DNA of 64,000 nucleotides, taken from NCBI RefSeq assembly GCF_003668575.1, contig NZ_RCVZ01000016.1, positions 24,001-88,000 on the forward strand, written 5' to 3'. The notes beneath the pieces were generated by a model, which saw only the letters and a program-made list of their open reading frames with translations, searched no databases and was not told the origin of the DNA. The position numbers and the translations under genes are program-made. Shown here piece after piece: positions 17,195 to 25,151 of this stretch (position 1 is the stretch's first letter; the number at the start of each line of letters is the position of its first letter). The DNA comes from Falsibacillus albus. Its GTDB lineage: Bacteria > Bacillota > Bacilli > Bacillales > DSM-25281.

Positions 17195-18144
17195 GATTGC
17201 CCCACCCCGGATGAAGGAGGTGTGATCATGATTTTGAATACCTGCGAAATGGCATTTGACCCAAAAATCATGAGGGTGAAAAATATCGTGTACCCTGCTG
17301 CTGGTACGACATCGATGCCATGTTGAGCACCTATATAAAAGTTTGCTCCCCTGTCTAATGCGTTGAATAAATAATAGGCTGCCCCCCTGAAGTCGGTCAG
17401 TTTCTCCACAATGAATAAGTTGGAGAGCACATATAGAGTGATCGTGTTCGCATGGGCCAGAATTCTGGAGGCCGAGTTTTTCATGATATGGACATACAGA
17501 AGCCGCAGACTGGAGATCCCTTTCGCTTTCGCCGTGCGTATGTAATCCTGTCCCTGCTCATCCTGCAGACTCGCATTCGTGACATTGGCTATATAAAACA
17601 CCGGATATATTGCAAGGAAGATTATCCCCATCACATAGTTATCCATTTTATCGCTCCCGAATAAATCCACATGGAAAAACAGCCCCTTGCTATAAAGGAA
17701 CATAAGCCCAAGCTGGATGCAGATGATTAAAAAAAGATCAGGAAGCGAGAGCATCAGCCATGTTGAGCCCTCCCCCAAAAAGCTTAAGCGCATGTGCTTC
17801 ATGCGAAAATCAAAAACTCCTTTCGCCACACCGAGCAAATAGCCAAACAGCAGTGCCGGAATGACAAGGAGCATGCTTTTCACGACTCTTTCAGATATGT
17901 ACGACCACATCGTTTCCTCCCCGTTTATGCGCCCCAATCCTTTTTGATCTTTTATATATGCGAAAAAATTCTCCACGTTTTCTACGTGCTTTTTTAGTGT
18001 GTAATGATAGCTTGCACCAGCAAACTGATGCCCTCTCCCGGTTTTGTAGCTTGTATCAGCTGGAAGGAAAAGAATGCTTAAAAATAGGCATGTCGTCACC
18101 AGCCATAAGAGCAGCTGCACAACCAGCTTTCTTATATAAACCAA
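17191..18144 (-). CDS. ABC transporter permease, OppB/DppB-like
   Basis: The 317-residue protein has an N-terminal helix (LLLWLVTTCLFLSILFLP), a large external segment, and five more helices. The binding-protein-dependent permease loop is seen near residues 218-240 (YIRTAKAKGISSLRLLYVHI). TTG 18144 has AGGAGG seven bases upstream. It is the first gene of a two-gene operon with the OppC-like permease. In OppB proteins the N-terminal region reads RRLL..IPVLFGVS; here it is divergent, so the pair is distant from classic Opp/Dpp systems. Confidence 0.8.
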   Translation of the reverse strand: MVYIRKLVVQLLLWLVTTCLFLSILFLPADTSYKTGRGHQFAGASYHYTLKKHVENVENFFAYIKDQKGLGRINGEETMWSYISERVVKSMLLVIPALLFGYLLGVAKGVFDFRMKHMRLSFLGEGSTWLMLSLPDLFLIICIQLGLMFLYSKGLFFHVDLFGSDKMDNYVMGIIFLAIYPVFYIANVTNASLQDEQGQDYIRTAKAKGISSLRLLYVHIMKNSASRILAHANTITLYVLSNLFIVEKLTDFRGAAYYLFNALDRGANFYIGAQHGIDVVPAAGYTIFFTLMIFGSNAISQVFKIMITPPSSGVGQS

Positions 18145-18237
18145 CCCGCATCCTCCTGACTATTTTTTCAAGATATTACCATGATACATGAACCCCAGAG
18201 CGAAAGGAATAAGATTTCTGAATATTCCTTCATGAAA

Positions 18238-18290
18238 AACCAGCCCACCCCTTTAGGTGACAGGCACCTAAAGGGGTGGGCTGGTTGTTG
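18238..18290 (-). terminator. Perfect 22-bp palindromic hairpin
   Basis: The left arm 18238-18259 and right arm 18265-18286 pair perfectly over 22 bases around an ACAGG loop. The arms include CAGCCCACCCC and GGGGTGGGCTG. The T-rich side (GTTGTTGTTTT) is on the plus strand, but both flanking genes are on the minus strand, so it may act only as a transcript 3' end stabiliser for tcyP or be a mobile palindrome. Confidence 0.65.
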
Positions 18291-18297
18291 TTTTGGG

Positions 18298-19683
18298 TTA
18301 AGTGCCCAGTTCTTCAACGTTTCCGTTGTAGATTTCTGTATCTAGTTCGTGTGTGACTTTGCTTGTGATAAGACCGGATGTCATGGCTCCGCTTACGTTA
18401 AGCGCCGTCCTTCCCATATCGATCAATGGTTCAACGGATATCAAAAGACCGGCCAAGGCCACCGGAAGATTCATGGTTGAGAGCACCAGAATTGCAGCAA
18501 AAGTCGCTCCACCACCTACCCCAGCAACCCCAAATGAGCTGATTGCTACGACTGCGATGAGCGTAAAGATGAATCCCGGTGTAAACGGATCGATTCCGAC
18601 CGTCGGCGCAATCATGACGGCGAGCATCGCAGGATATATTCCTGCACAGCCGTTTTGGCCGATTGTCAGTCCCAATGATCCGGAAAGATTTGCGATCCCC
18701 TCCGAAACACCCAAGTGTTTTGTTTGCGTGCTGACATTGAGCGGCAGCGTCCCGGCGCTTGATCGGGAAGTAAAGGCAAAACTTAAGACCGGAAGCACTT
18801 TTTTCACATAGGTAACCGGGTTCAGTCCAAACAAACTCAACAGTATGAGATGGATGACAAATACAACAAGCAGCGCAAGATAGGATGCGATGACGAACGT
18901 CCCTAATTTATATATGGCATCAAAATCACTCGTGGCGACGGCTTTTGTCATGATGGCCAAGATGCCGAATGGCGTCAGGCGTAATACAAGCGTGACAACC
19001 CTCATAACTATAGAATAGAGGGATTCTACCAAAGACTTAAACGTATCTGCCTTGGATGGTTCTTTTTTTCGAACACCCAAAAAGGCAAGGCCTACAATGG
19101 CTGCAAATATGACAACAGCAATGGTTGAGGTCGGGCGCTGTCCGGTAAAGTCAAGGAATGGATTTGCCGGAAGCAGTTGAAGAACTTTTTGTGGGAAGCT
19201 TTGGTCCTGGATTTGGCTGTAGGTTTGTTCAAGCTGCTGTCCTCTCAGCTGCTCTGCATCCCCACTGTGGATCTGCACAGCTTCAAGATGGAAGCCGAAT
19301 GTGGTGCTGATACCGACAGCTGCTGATATTGCTGTCGTCCCAATGAGTAAAAGCAGAATAAGCCCAGCAATTTTCCCTAGATTTTTTGTGAGCTTGAGTT
19401 TTGTAAAAGCAGATAAAATTGAAATGAAGACAAGGGGCATCGTGACCATTTGCAAAAGCTTCACATATCCGTAGCCGACAATATTGTACCAGTCAATCGA
19501 ATGTGATAATTCCTCTGACGTTTTCCCATAAAACCATTGAAGCAAAAACCCAAACAGAAGACCGATCCCCAAGGCGGTGAACACTCGCTTGGAAAAGGAG
19601 ACATTCTTCTTCTGCAGATAAATCAAGACTCCCGCAAGGACAAGGAACAAGAAAATATTCAGAATCACATACCATTCGTTCAC
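18298..19683 (-). CDS. tcyP: L-cystine symporter of the dicarboxylate/amino acid:cation symporter family
   Basis: The 461-residue protein has about ten membrane segments and the DAACS re-entrant loop signature (SFAFTSRSSAGTLPLNVSTQ, residues about 300-320, with the serine-rich motif). The length and N terminus (MNEWYVILNIFLFLV) match Bacillus TcyP, the main sulfur-source cystine importer. Start is GTG 19683 with GGAGGG nine bases upstream. In B. subtilis tcyP is under CymR control; no operator could be confirmed here. It is a single gene. Confidence 0.9.
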   Translation of the reverse strand: MNEWYVILNIFLFLVLAGVLIYLQKKNVSFSKRVFTALGIGLLFGFLLQWFYGKTSEELSHSIDWYNIVGYGYVKLLQMVTMPLVFISILSAFTKLKLTKNLGKIAGLILLLLIGTTAISAAVGISTTFGFHLEAVQIHSGDAEQLRGQQLEQTYSQIQDQSFPQKVLQLLPANPFLDFTGQRPTSTIAVVIFAAIVGLAFLGVRKKEPSKADTFKSLVESLYSIVMRVVTLVLRLTPFGILAIMTKAVATSDFDAIYKLGTFVIASYLALLVVFVIHLILLSLFGLNPVTYVKKVLPVLSFAFTSRSSAGTLPLNVSTQTKHLGVSEGIANLSGSLGLTIGQNGCAGIYPAMLAVMIAPTVGIDPFTPGFIFTLIAVVAISSFGVAGVGGGATFAAILVLSTMNLPVALAGLLISVEPLIDMGRTALNVSGAMTSGLITSKVTHELDTEIYNGNVEELGT

Positions 19684-19828
19684 CTTTCATTCCCTCCTCT
19701 GTTCTATTTGGCAAGCCGAGGAGTTCCCCCCTCACCCAAAATATATGCGGAAGATTGATGAATTTTACATATTGATAAAAATATGAGGGCTGTCCCAATT
19801 TACAGCTTTCCAAAGGAGTATGAAAGTA

Positions 19829-20560
19829 ATGGAACAATCAAGCAATCATTACGGATCGGAAAAACCATCATGGGGTAATTTTGTTTGGGGCGTCTTTTTT
19901 ACGTTCATTCTTGTCCCCATCCTCTCAGGCATCATTGTCGAAATTCCGAGCGAGCTCTATTCAGGGAAACTGCTGAATTCATTTGATTCTTTGACCAAAA
20001 GCTCGATTGCGGCGATGGACATGTTTGTGATGACGATATTAGAGCTTGCTATCACTTGCCTTTTTATTTATCGTTACAAACCCATACGTGAATTGATATT
20101 TCCCGCAGTCTCTTTCTCACCGTTCAAATTCAGAAAAACCTATCTGTACTTCGTCTTATCGTTTTTCATTATTTTCCTAGCCAATATCATACTTGATTAT
20201 GTTTTCCCCTCTGCCACAAAGGAACAATTAAACAGTCTGAGCTTGGAAAATATTTGGTCAGAGCCCGGTATTATCATCTTTATGTCGATCATAACGACGT
20301 CATTTATCGTTCCTGTTTATGAGGAGGTCATTTTCCGCGGCATCATCCTCCGATTTTTTCACAGCCGCTTTTCGTTCTCGACCAGTGCCATTTGTTCAAG
20401 CTTCCTCTTTGGTGCAGCCCATTTTTACTCCATTGGCATCATGATATCTGCCTTTCTTGCAGGTCTGATCCTATCGATTTTATATCGAAAAACGAATTCC
20501 ATCCTCCCGGGAATCTTGTTTCATATGATCAATAATTTACTATCCTATTTCGTCAGTTGA
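19829..20560 (+). CDS. CPBP family intramembrane metalloprotease (Abi-type)
   Basis: The protein of about 243 residues has about eight hydrophobic segments. It contains the CPBP/Rce1 motifs EEVIFRG (residues about 170-176), FGAAHF (about 205-210) and HMINN near the C terminus, together supplying Glu-Glu-Arg and two His for metal-dependent catalysis. Family members process prenylated proteins in eukaryotes or are linked to bacteriocin immunity and sigma-factor signalling in bacteria. The ATG at 19829 is preferred over 19820, which sits only one base after AAAGGAG. Substrate unknown. Confidence 0.85.
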   Translation: MEQSSNHYGSEKPSWGNFVWGVFFTFILVPILSGIIVEIPSELYSGKLLNSFDSLTKSSIAAMDMFVMTILELAITCLFIYRYKPIRELIFPAVSFSPFKFRKTYLYFVLSFFIIFLANIILDYVFPSATKEQLNSLSLENIWSEPGIIIFMSIITTSFIVPVYEEVIFRGIILRFFHSRFSFSTSAICSSFLFGAAHFYSIGIMISAFLAGLILSILYRKTNSILPGILFHMINNLLSYFVS

Positions 20561-20591
20561 TTGACTTTTCGGAATTCATTGGCAAATTTTG

Positions 20592-20766
20592 TGATATAAT
20601 TTCACTGAAATTAATTTTTTACTTACATTGGAGGAATTCGCATGCAAAAAATGATTAAAACACTTCCAAACCGAGAAGGAGGAGTGGCTTGATAGCTTAG
20701 GGCATAAAATCACTCCTGCTTCTTCCTATTTAACATCTCAAAAATCATTAGGAAGTAGGAGAAAAC
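20592..20766 (+). promoter_or_regulatory. Leader with competing hairpins controlling the MFS gene (putative translational attenuator)
   Basis: An extended -10 (TGATATAAT, 20592-20600) starts a leader. It encodes a 16-residue peptide with its own GGAGG. Hairpin 1 pairs AGGAGTG (20680-20686) with CACTCCT (20711-20717), extended by AGAAG/CTTCT. Hairpin 2 pairs CTTCCTA (20722-20728) with TAGGAAG (20749-20755) and CTCCT (20713-20717) with AGGAG (20757-20761). Both hairpins need bases 20711-20724, so they exclude each other. Hairpin 2 buries the AGGAG of the MFS gene; hairpin 1 leaves it free. No U-run follows either hairpin, so control is likely translational. Confidence 0.65.
20642..20692 (+). 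CDS. 16-residue leader peptide of the MFS gene
   Basis: ATG 20642 has GGAGG at a seven-base spacing, stronger than the signal of the main gene. The peptide is MQKMIKTLPNREGGVA. Its last six codons form the left arm of hairpin 1, so ribosomes finishing the leader would disrupt that hairpin. The layout resembles the leaders of ermC, cat, tet(L) and vmlR. The peptide has no obvious function of its own. Confidence 0.6.
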   Translation: MQKMIKTLPNREGGVA

Positions 20767-21981
20767 TTGAAAAAGACAATCGCATCTCATAACATAGGGG
20801 TTTTATTTTGGGCACAATTCTTTGGAACGGTAAGCTTTCTGCAGCCGGTCATCACTCTTTTTTATATGGAAAGAGGATTGGATCCCGGCAATATATTCAT
20901 TGTGATGATGTTTTGGAGCGGAGCCGTATTGATCGGCGAGGTTCCAACAGGAGTCTTCGCTGACAGATTCGGACCAAAAGTGTCTTTCATCACAGGTTCG
21001 ACCATTAAAATGCTTAGCATTTTCATCTTGTTTTTTGCAAAAGAGCCATGGGTGTTCTTCCTCTACAGCGCATTGAACGGACTTTCCGTCACGTTCTTTT
21101 CAGGCGCAGACGAGGCCTTGGTCTACGAATCTTTGAAAATCACAGGAGAACAAGGGGCAATGGACAAGGCCATGGGGAAAATACAATCTGCAGGATTCAT
21201 TTCTATGATTGCAGCTGTCCTATTCGGATCATACTTTGCAAAAGATCTTCAAAATCACGAATTCATCATTCTCATCGCTTTAGGGCTTGTTTTTCAGTTC
21301 ATCGAGCTGATTCTACTGTTTTTCATACGAAAACCAGACGTTGACATCCAATATCGCGAAAATCCGTTTCATCAGATCGGGGAAGGTGTCCAAGCCATCA
21401 AGAAAGCTCCTCAGCTTCTCGTGATGTTTTTAAATATTACACTTGTTTTCATTCCAGCAGGCGCGGTCTTCAGTAACTTCGATCAACCGTTTTTAACCGG
21501 GGCAGGGCTGCCTGTCTATATGATCGGTGTTATTTATTCGATTGCGGCATTCATTGCATTCGCAGCGTCAAGATCGATCGGCTGGATGACGGGGAAGTAT
21601 TCAAGGATCTTTTTATTGAACCTTACAGGTGCTGCGGCTGTTGGAGGACTATTGCTCGCAGTCATTTCCGGCAACAATTTATTAATGGCGCTCGTCTCAT
21701 TTTTCATACTTAGATTCGTCAGGGCGATCCGCTATCCGATTTACTCCCAGCTCAGCAATGATTTGATTCCATCAGATGTTAGGGCGACCAGCATCTCCCT
21801 GTTGTCCATTTTAGACTCGGTATTCGACTTATTGATTTTCGGGTCATTTTCAATAATCGCTGTCTATGGGCTGTCCAAAATCTTTATGGCCTGCGCAGTC
21901 ATTGCCTGTCTTGGTGCACTGCTGCCGATCCGTCGGTCCCGGTCCACCAGATCACTTTCAGGTGTAAAGATAGAGAAATAA
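20767..21981 (+). CDS. MFS efflux transporter behind an attenuator-like leader
   Basis: The 404-residue protein has 12 predicted membrane segments. Motif A reads GVFADRFGPKVSF after TM2 (residues about 63-75), and an acidic residue is present in TM1-TM4 loops as in drug:proton antiporters. Start is TTG 20767 with AGGAG at five bases. The weak start codon, hidden ribosome binding site and upstream leader peptide indicate inducible expression. A plausible role is export of a translation inhibitor, inferred from the leader and not from the protein. A terminator follows at 21988. Confidence 0.8.
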   Translation: MKKTIASHNIGVLFWAQFFGTVSFLQPVITLFYMERGLDPGNIFIVMMFWSGAVLIGEVPTGVFADRFGPKVSFITGSTIKMLSIFILFFAKEPWVFFLYSALNGLSVTFFSGADEALVYESLKITGEQGAMDKAMGKIQSAGFISMIAAVLFGSYFAKDLQNHEFIILIALGLVFQFIELILLFFIRKPDVDIQYRENPFHQIGEGVQAIKKAPQLLVMFLNITLVFIPAGAVFSNFDQPFLTGAGLPVYMIGVIYSIAAFIAFAASRSIGWMTGKYSRIFLLNLTGAAAVGGLLLAVISGNNLLMALVSFFILRFVRAIRYPIYSQLSNDLIPSDVRATSISLLSILDSVFDLLIFGSFSIIAVYGLSKIFMACAVIACLGALLPIRRSRSTRSLSGVKIEK

Positions 21982-21987
21982 ATGACG

Positions 21988-22031
21988 AAAGGCTAAACGC
22001 AAGCAGAAATGCTTTAGTTTAGCCTTTTTTT
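21988..22031 (+). terminator. Rho-independent terminator of the MFS gene
   Basis: AAAGGCTAAAC and GTTTAGCCTTT pair, with an inner AAGCA/TGCTT stem, followed by TTTTT. Confidence 0.9.
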
Positions 22032-22119
22032 AATACTTTACAATATTGACACATATTTAAAATTTTGCAGAAGGATTCCTGCCTGACAAAAGTTAATTTT
22101 ATTAAAAGGAGGTGATCAT

Positions 22120-22617
22120 ATGAATCACAGCACATATGTAAACTGGGGTGGCCATCCCATTAAATTAACCTGGATTCCATCCAAATCGCTTCCAAACCTA
22201 GAAAAAGTGACCAGTGTCCATGGATATTGCTTTCATGAAGGAAAACTCCTTTTAGTACTAATTAAGGACCGGGGCTACAATGTTCCCGGCGGACATATCG
22301 AACCCGGTGAATCACCGGAAGCAACTCTTTTACGCGAAGCTCATGAAGAAGGCTATGTAAAAGGGAACTCCTCTTTTATCGGAATGCTTGAAGTCAGCCA
22401 CGAGGAAAATCCTCATTTTGACCCTCTAGGAAAATATCCATTGATCGGCTATCAGCTATTTTACCGAATGGATATTGATGAGGTCCTGCCCTTCCAGAGG
22501 GAATACGAGTCGATCGCAAGGATTTGGGTCGAGCCTGATCAGCTTCCATACGTCATTGATGATCATGAATTGTCAGCGTTGATCCTGAAGGAAGCGATGT
22601 TGGTTCGCCTTCCTTGA
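22120..22617 (+). CDS. Nudix hydrolase
   Basis: The 165-residue protein has a complete Nudix box (GHIEPGESPEATLLREAHEEG, with REAHEEG holding the metal-binding Glu residues) at about residues 59-80. The family hydrolyses nucleoside diphosphates linked to another group X. The N-terminal 30 residues (WGGHPIKLTWIPS) are not typical and may shape substrate choice. ATG 22120 follows AAAAGGAGGTG. Single gene; substrate unknown. Confidence 0.9.
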   Translation: MNHSTYVNWGGHPIKLTWIPSKSLPNLEKVTSVHGYCFHEGKLLLVLIKDRGYNVPGGHIEPGESPEATLLREAHEEGYVKGNSSFIGMLEVSHEENPHFDPLGKYPLIGYQLFYRMDIDEVLPFQREYESIARIWVEPDQLPYVIDDHELSALILKEAMLVRLP

Positions 22618-22620
22618 GCC

Positions 22621-22866
22621 TCAACCAAAGTACTCCTTCATATCTTTTTGAATGAATCTGCACCCCGTTGGCAACGAAGCCTTTTCGACTTGAACCTGCA
22701 AACGATTAAGCAGCGGCATGAGCAGTTCCCGATTGGTTTGGTCAATCATAAATTCGAACCCGTACTCGAAAATGTCATTGGCTGCTTCTTCCCTCCATAC
22801 GATCCTGCCATCCTCTACGTTTTCATTTTCCTATTTCAGGGAATAGATACCTATCTTAAACAATGA
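22621..22866 (-). pseudogene. Remnant of a PilZ-like domain gene
   Basis: The minus strand between two plus-strand genes is open from 22830 to TGA 22621 with convincing protein-like sequence (GRIVWREEAANDIFEYGFEFM, then REL-MPLLNRLQVQVE). This resembles the C-terminal strands and helix of a PilZ (c-di-GMP-binding) domain. There is no start codon in this frame. The frame before it (RYLFPEIGK) continues only after a frameshift and is closed by TAA at the gene edge. The N-terminal RxxxR motif is absent, so a functional protein is unlikely. Confidence 0.45.
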
Positions 22867-22876
22867 GGTGATTGGA

Positions 22877-23074
22877 ATGTTCAACACGACATTCAGCGAA
22901 ACATATGTGGCATCGTATTTAAAAACAAAAATGAACGATTATGAAAAAAAGATGGAAAAGGAAGATTTAAGCGAAGATGACAAAATGCTGATCAAGGGGA
23001 AAATGGAAGCCTATCAAGAGTTTTTGGATCACTTCGAGCTCGACCGATACGAATTGAAAGAAGAGAAAAAATAA
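22877..23074 (+). CDS. Small helical hypothetical protein
   Basis: Not recognised. The 65-residue highly charged protein starts MFNTTFSETYVASYLKTKMN and continues as one or two amphipathic helices rich in Lys and Glu (EKKMEKEDLSEDDKMLIKGK). ATG 22877 has GAGGTGA upstream. A strong terminator follows. It replaced or overran the start of the decayed PilZ-like gene on the other strand. Confidence 0.6.
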   Translation: MFNTTFSETYVASYLKTKMNDYEKKMEKEDLSEDDKMLIKGKMEAYQEFLDHFELDRYELKEEKK

Positions 23075-23079
23075 GTGTA

Positions 23080-23116
23080 AAGGAACGATTCGTCATAAAG
23101 AATCGTTCCTTTTTTC
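23080..23116 (+). terminator. Rho-independent terminator
   Basis: AAGGAACGATT and AATCGTTCCTT pair around CGTCATAAAG, followed by TTTTC. Confidence 0.9.
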
Positions 23117-23120
23117 TTGC

Positions 23121-23185
23121 GCTCTTTTCGTAAAGTTTGTTTCTATTCTTCATCAAAAGACAAATTTATGCGAGTTTGCGGCGGA
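23121..23185 (+). repeat. Dispersed repeat, copy 6 (left end only)
   Basis: GCTCTTTTCGTAAAGTTTGT, then TTCTATTCTTCATCAAAAG, match the left end of copies 1 and 5. The core and right end are absent. Confidence 0.65.
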
Positions 23186-23208
23186 ACGGTACCGATGTTA
23201 AGGCGATT

Positions 23209-23313
23209 CCATCACTAAACTTATTTTCACCATCACTTCCGGGTATTTCTCCATCACTTCTGGGGATATTTCCATCACTTCCCCGGATTTCTCCATCACT
23301 TCCGGCGATATTT
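23209..23313 (+). repeat. 21-bp tandem repeat (minisatellite)
   Basis: Four contiguous 21-base units begin at 23230, 23251, 23272 and 23293, each starting CCATCACTT and ending GGNATTTCT or GATATTT. A degenerate unit precedes them and a partial one follows. Both strands read as open heptad peptides, but there is no ribosome binding site or start, so coding is unlikely. It fills most of the 430-base gap between 23074 and 23505. Confidence 0.8.
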
Positions 23314-23380
23314 CCATCACTATCTATTTTCTACACTTTTCGCAGTATTACCAAAAGTGATTTCCTATTTCATATTCTTT

Positions 23381-23408
23381 CGCCTCTGGACAAGCCGGCT
23401 CCGCTTTT
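23381..23408 (+). repeat. Left 28-bp inverted repeat flanking the ABC/two-component operon
   Basis: This 28-base sequence, CGCCTCTGGACAAGCCGGCT then CCGCTTTT, recurs in inverted orientation at 26879-26906 with one mismatch. The pair brackets the four-gene operon. Confidence 0.8.
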
Positions 23409-23504
23409 CTAATGACATTTGTCATCTTGTTTTTATGACATCCTCTACTAAATAAATGAGCTTTCGCGTTATACAATTTATGTAAGAAATACGGAGGTGC
23501 TGAA

Positions 23505-24407
23505 ATGAATGAAATTCTTGCTGTGAATAAGCTATCAAAAGTTTTTAAAGAAAATAAAGCAGTCGATGATGTTTCTTTTCAGATTCGCAAAGGGGAAATC
23601 GTTGCCCTTTTAGGACCGAACGGTGCGGGGAAAACAACGACAATTTCCATGCTGCTTGGATTGATAAAACCGACAAACGGTGATGTTAAAGTGTTTAATC
23701 GCCTTCCAACGGATAAAAAGGTTCGAGAGCAAATCGGTGCAATGCTTCAGGAGATCAGCGTCATGGATCGTGTGAAGGTAAAGGAGCTGCTTTCCCTGAT
23801 AAGAGGGTATTATCAAAACCCCTTTTCCCTTAACGAACTGATCGAAATGACAGGCTTTAATGAAAAACAACTGCAGCTCCTGACGGATAAACTGTCCGGA
23901 GGGCAAAAGAGACGCCTCGGATTTGCATTGGCTCTTGCCGGAAATCCCGACCTGCTCATCCTTGATGAACCGACTGTAGGAATGGATATATCCGCAAGGC
24001 AAAAATTTTGGGAATCCATTAAGCGTTTGTCCGCTCAAGGGAAGACTGTGGTTTTTACAACACATTATTTGCAGGAAGCCGATGATACGGCCGATCGCAT
24101 TCTCTTATTTAATAAAGGAAGAATTGTCGCAGATGGCAAACCAAAGGATCTCAAAGCAAAGCTCGCCAAAAAAGTTATCTCTTTCGAAATGAATCCTTCC
24201 ATCCAGATCGAACTTCTTGAACAGCTTCCTGAGATTTCAAATATTACCCGAATGCATAACCGATTGTACATCCAGACCAATGATACAGATGCCGTATTAT
24301 ATATGCTGTTCAATGAGAACATGCAGCCGAGGGACATCCAAATCGAGAGTGGTAGATTGGAAGAAGCATTTGAAGAATTAACGAAGCCATTACGGGAGGT
24401 TATTTAA
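23505..24407 (+). CDS. ABC transporter ATP-binding protein (drug/lipid export type)
   Basis: The 300-residue ATPase has Walker A GPNGAGKTT, signature LSGGQKRR, Walker B LLILDEPT and switch His in FTTHY. A C-terminal domain of about 80 residues follows. Organisation with a permease, a DesK-like kinase and a DesR-like regulator matches the B. subtilis yvfRSTU-type cluster. ATG 23505 has GGAGGT upstream. It powers the permease at 24408, which starts immediately after the stop codon. Confidence 0.9.
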   Translation: MNEILAVNKLSKVFKENKAVDDVSFQIRKGEIVALLGPNGAGKTTTISMLLGLIKPTNGDVKVFNRLPTDKKVREQIGAMLQEISVMDRVKVKELLSLIRGYYQNPFSLNELIEMTGFNEKQLQLLTDKLSGGQKRRLGFALALAGNPDLLILDEPTVGMDISARQKFWESIKRLSAQGKTVVFTTHYLQEADDTADRILLFNKGRIVADGKPKDLKAKLAKKVISFEMNPSIQIELLEQLPEISNITRMHNRLYIQTNDTDAVLYMLFNENMQPRDIQIESGRLEEAFEELTKPLREVI

Positions 24408-25145
24408 TTGAATATATTTGCAAGGCAATGCACAATTGAGATCCTGCGAATCTTAAGGAACCCTTACTATGTCTTTTGGTCATTGGCAATGCCCATCGTC
24501 TTTTATTTTATCTTCACCAAAGTCGTCAATACCAACATACCGGACGTTTCTTTATGGCAAGCTCACTATCTTATGTCCATGACCACGTTCAGCGTAATGG
24601 GATCAGCCATATCCACCCTCGGTATCCGGATGGTGCAGGAACGTGCTCTTGGATGGACGACATACATTCAAATCACACCCCTTCGAGACAGTGTTTATTT
24701 TATGGGAAAAATGGTCGGACAGTCGATGATCCATCTTTTTAGCATCACAGTTATCTTCATTGCCGGATTTTTGATCAATGGGGTTTCCCTCAGCTTGTAT
24801 GAGTGGATCATGTGCGGGCTATGGATATTGGCAGCTTCCATTCCATTCCTTGCATTAGGAACGTTGATCGGGGCGATGAAAAGGGCCGATACAGCAGCCG
24901 GCATCAGCAACTTATTATTTATGATCCTGGCCATTACAGGGGGCATGTGGATGCCGATGGACGCAATGCCGAAGCTGATGAGACAAATTGCCCAATGGCT
25001 CCCTTCCTACAACTTCGGGAGCGGCGCATGGGAAATCATCCGCGGCCACTCGCCGCAATGGAAAAATATTCTTGTTTTAGCCTCTTATTTACTTCTGTTC
25101 ATGGTACTATCAATATATATAAGAAGAAAACAAGAAGTGGTGTGA
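24408..25145 (+). CDS. ABC-2 type permease
   Basis: The 245-residue protein has about six membrane segments and the ABC-2 pattern (FARQCTIEILRILRNPYYVFW at the start, MVQERALGWTTYIQITPLRD coupling loop). The TTG start directly follows the ATPase stop, so translation is coupled. With the ATPase it forms an exporter probably controlled by the kinase-regulator pair encoded next. Confidence 0.85.
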   Translation: MNIFARQCTIEILRILRNPYYVFWSLAMPIVFYFIFTKVVNTNIPDVSLWQAHYLMSMTTFSVMGSAISTLGIRMVQERALGWTTYIQITPLRDSVYFMGKMVGQSMIHLFSITVIFIAGFLINGVSLSLYEWIMCGLWILAASIPFLALGTLIGAMKRADTAAGISNLLFMILAITGGMWMPMDAMPKLMRQIAQWLPSYNFGSGAWEIIRGHSPQWKNILVLASYLLLFMVLSIYIRRKQEVV

Positions 25146-25151
25146 GGAGAA

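Noticed and set aside
22648-22866. 72-codon plus-strand ORF
   Set aside because: It is antisense to the better protein-like PilZ remnant, lacks a ribosome binding site, and would run into the next gene's start signals.
23209-23313. Possible CRISPR array
   Set aside because: The 21-base units are contiguous without unique spacers and no cas genes are present.
23137-23412. 91-codon ORF with heptad repeats (SPSLPGI type)
   Set aside because: It is created by the 21-bp minisatellite, whose period is a multiple of three; no start signal, and the opposite strand is open as well.
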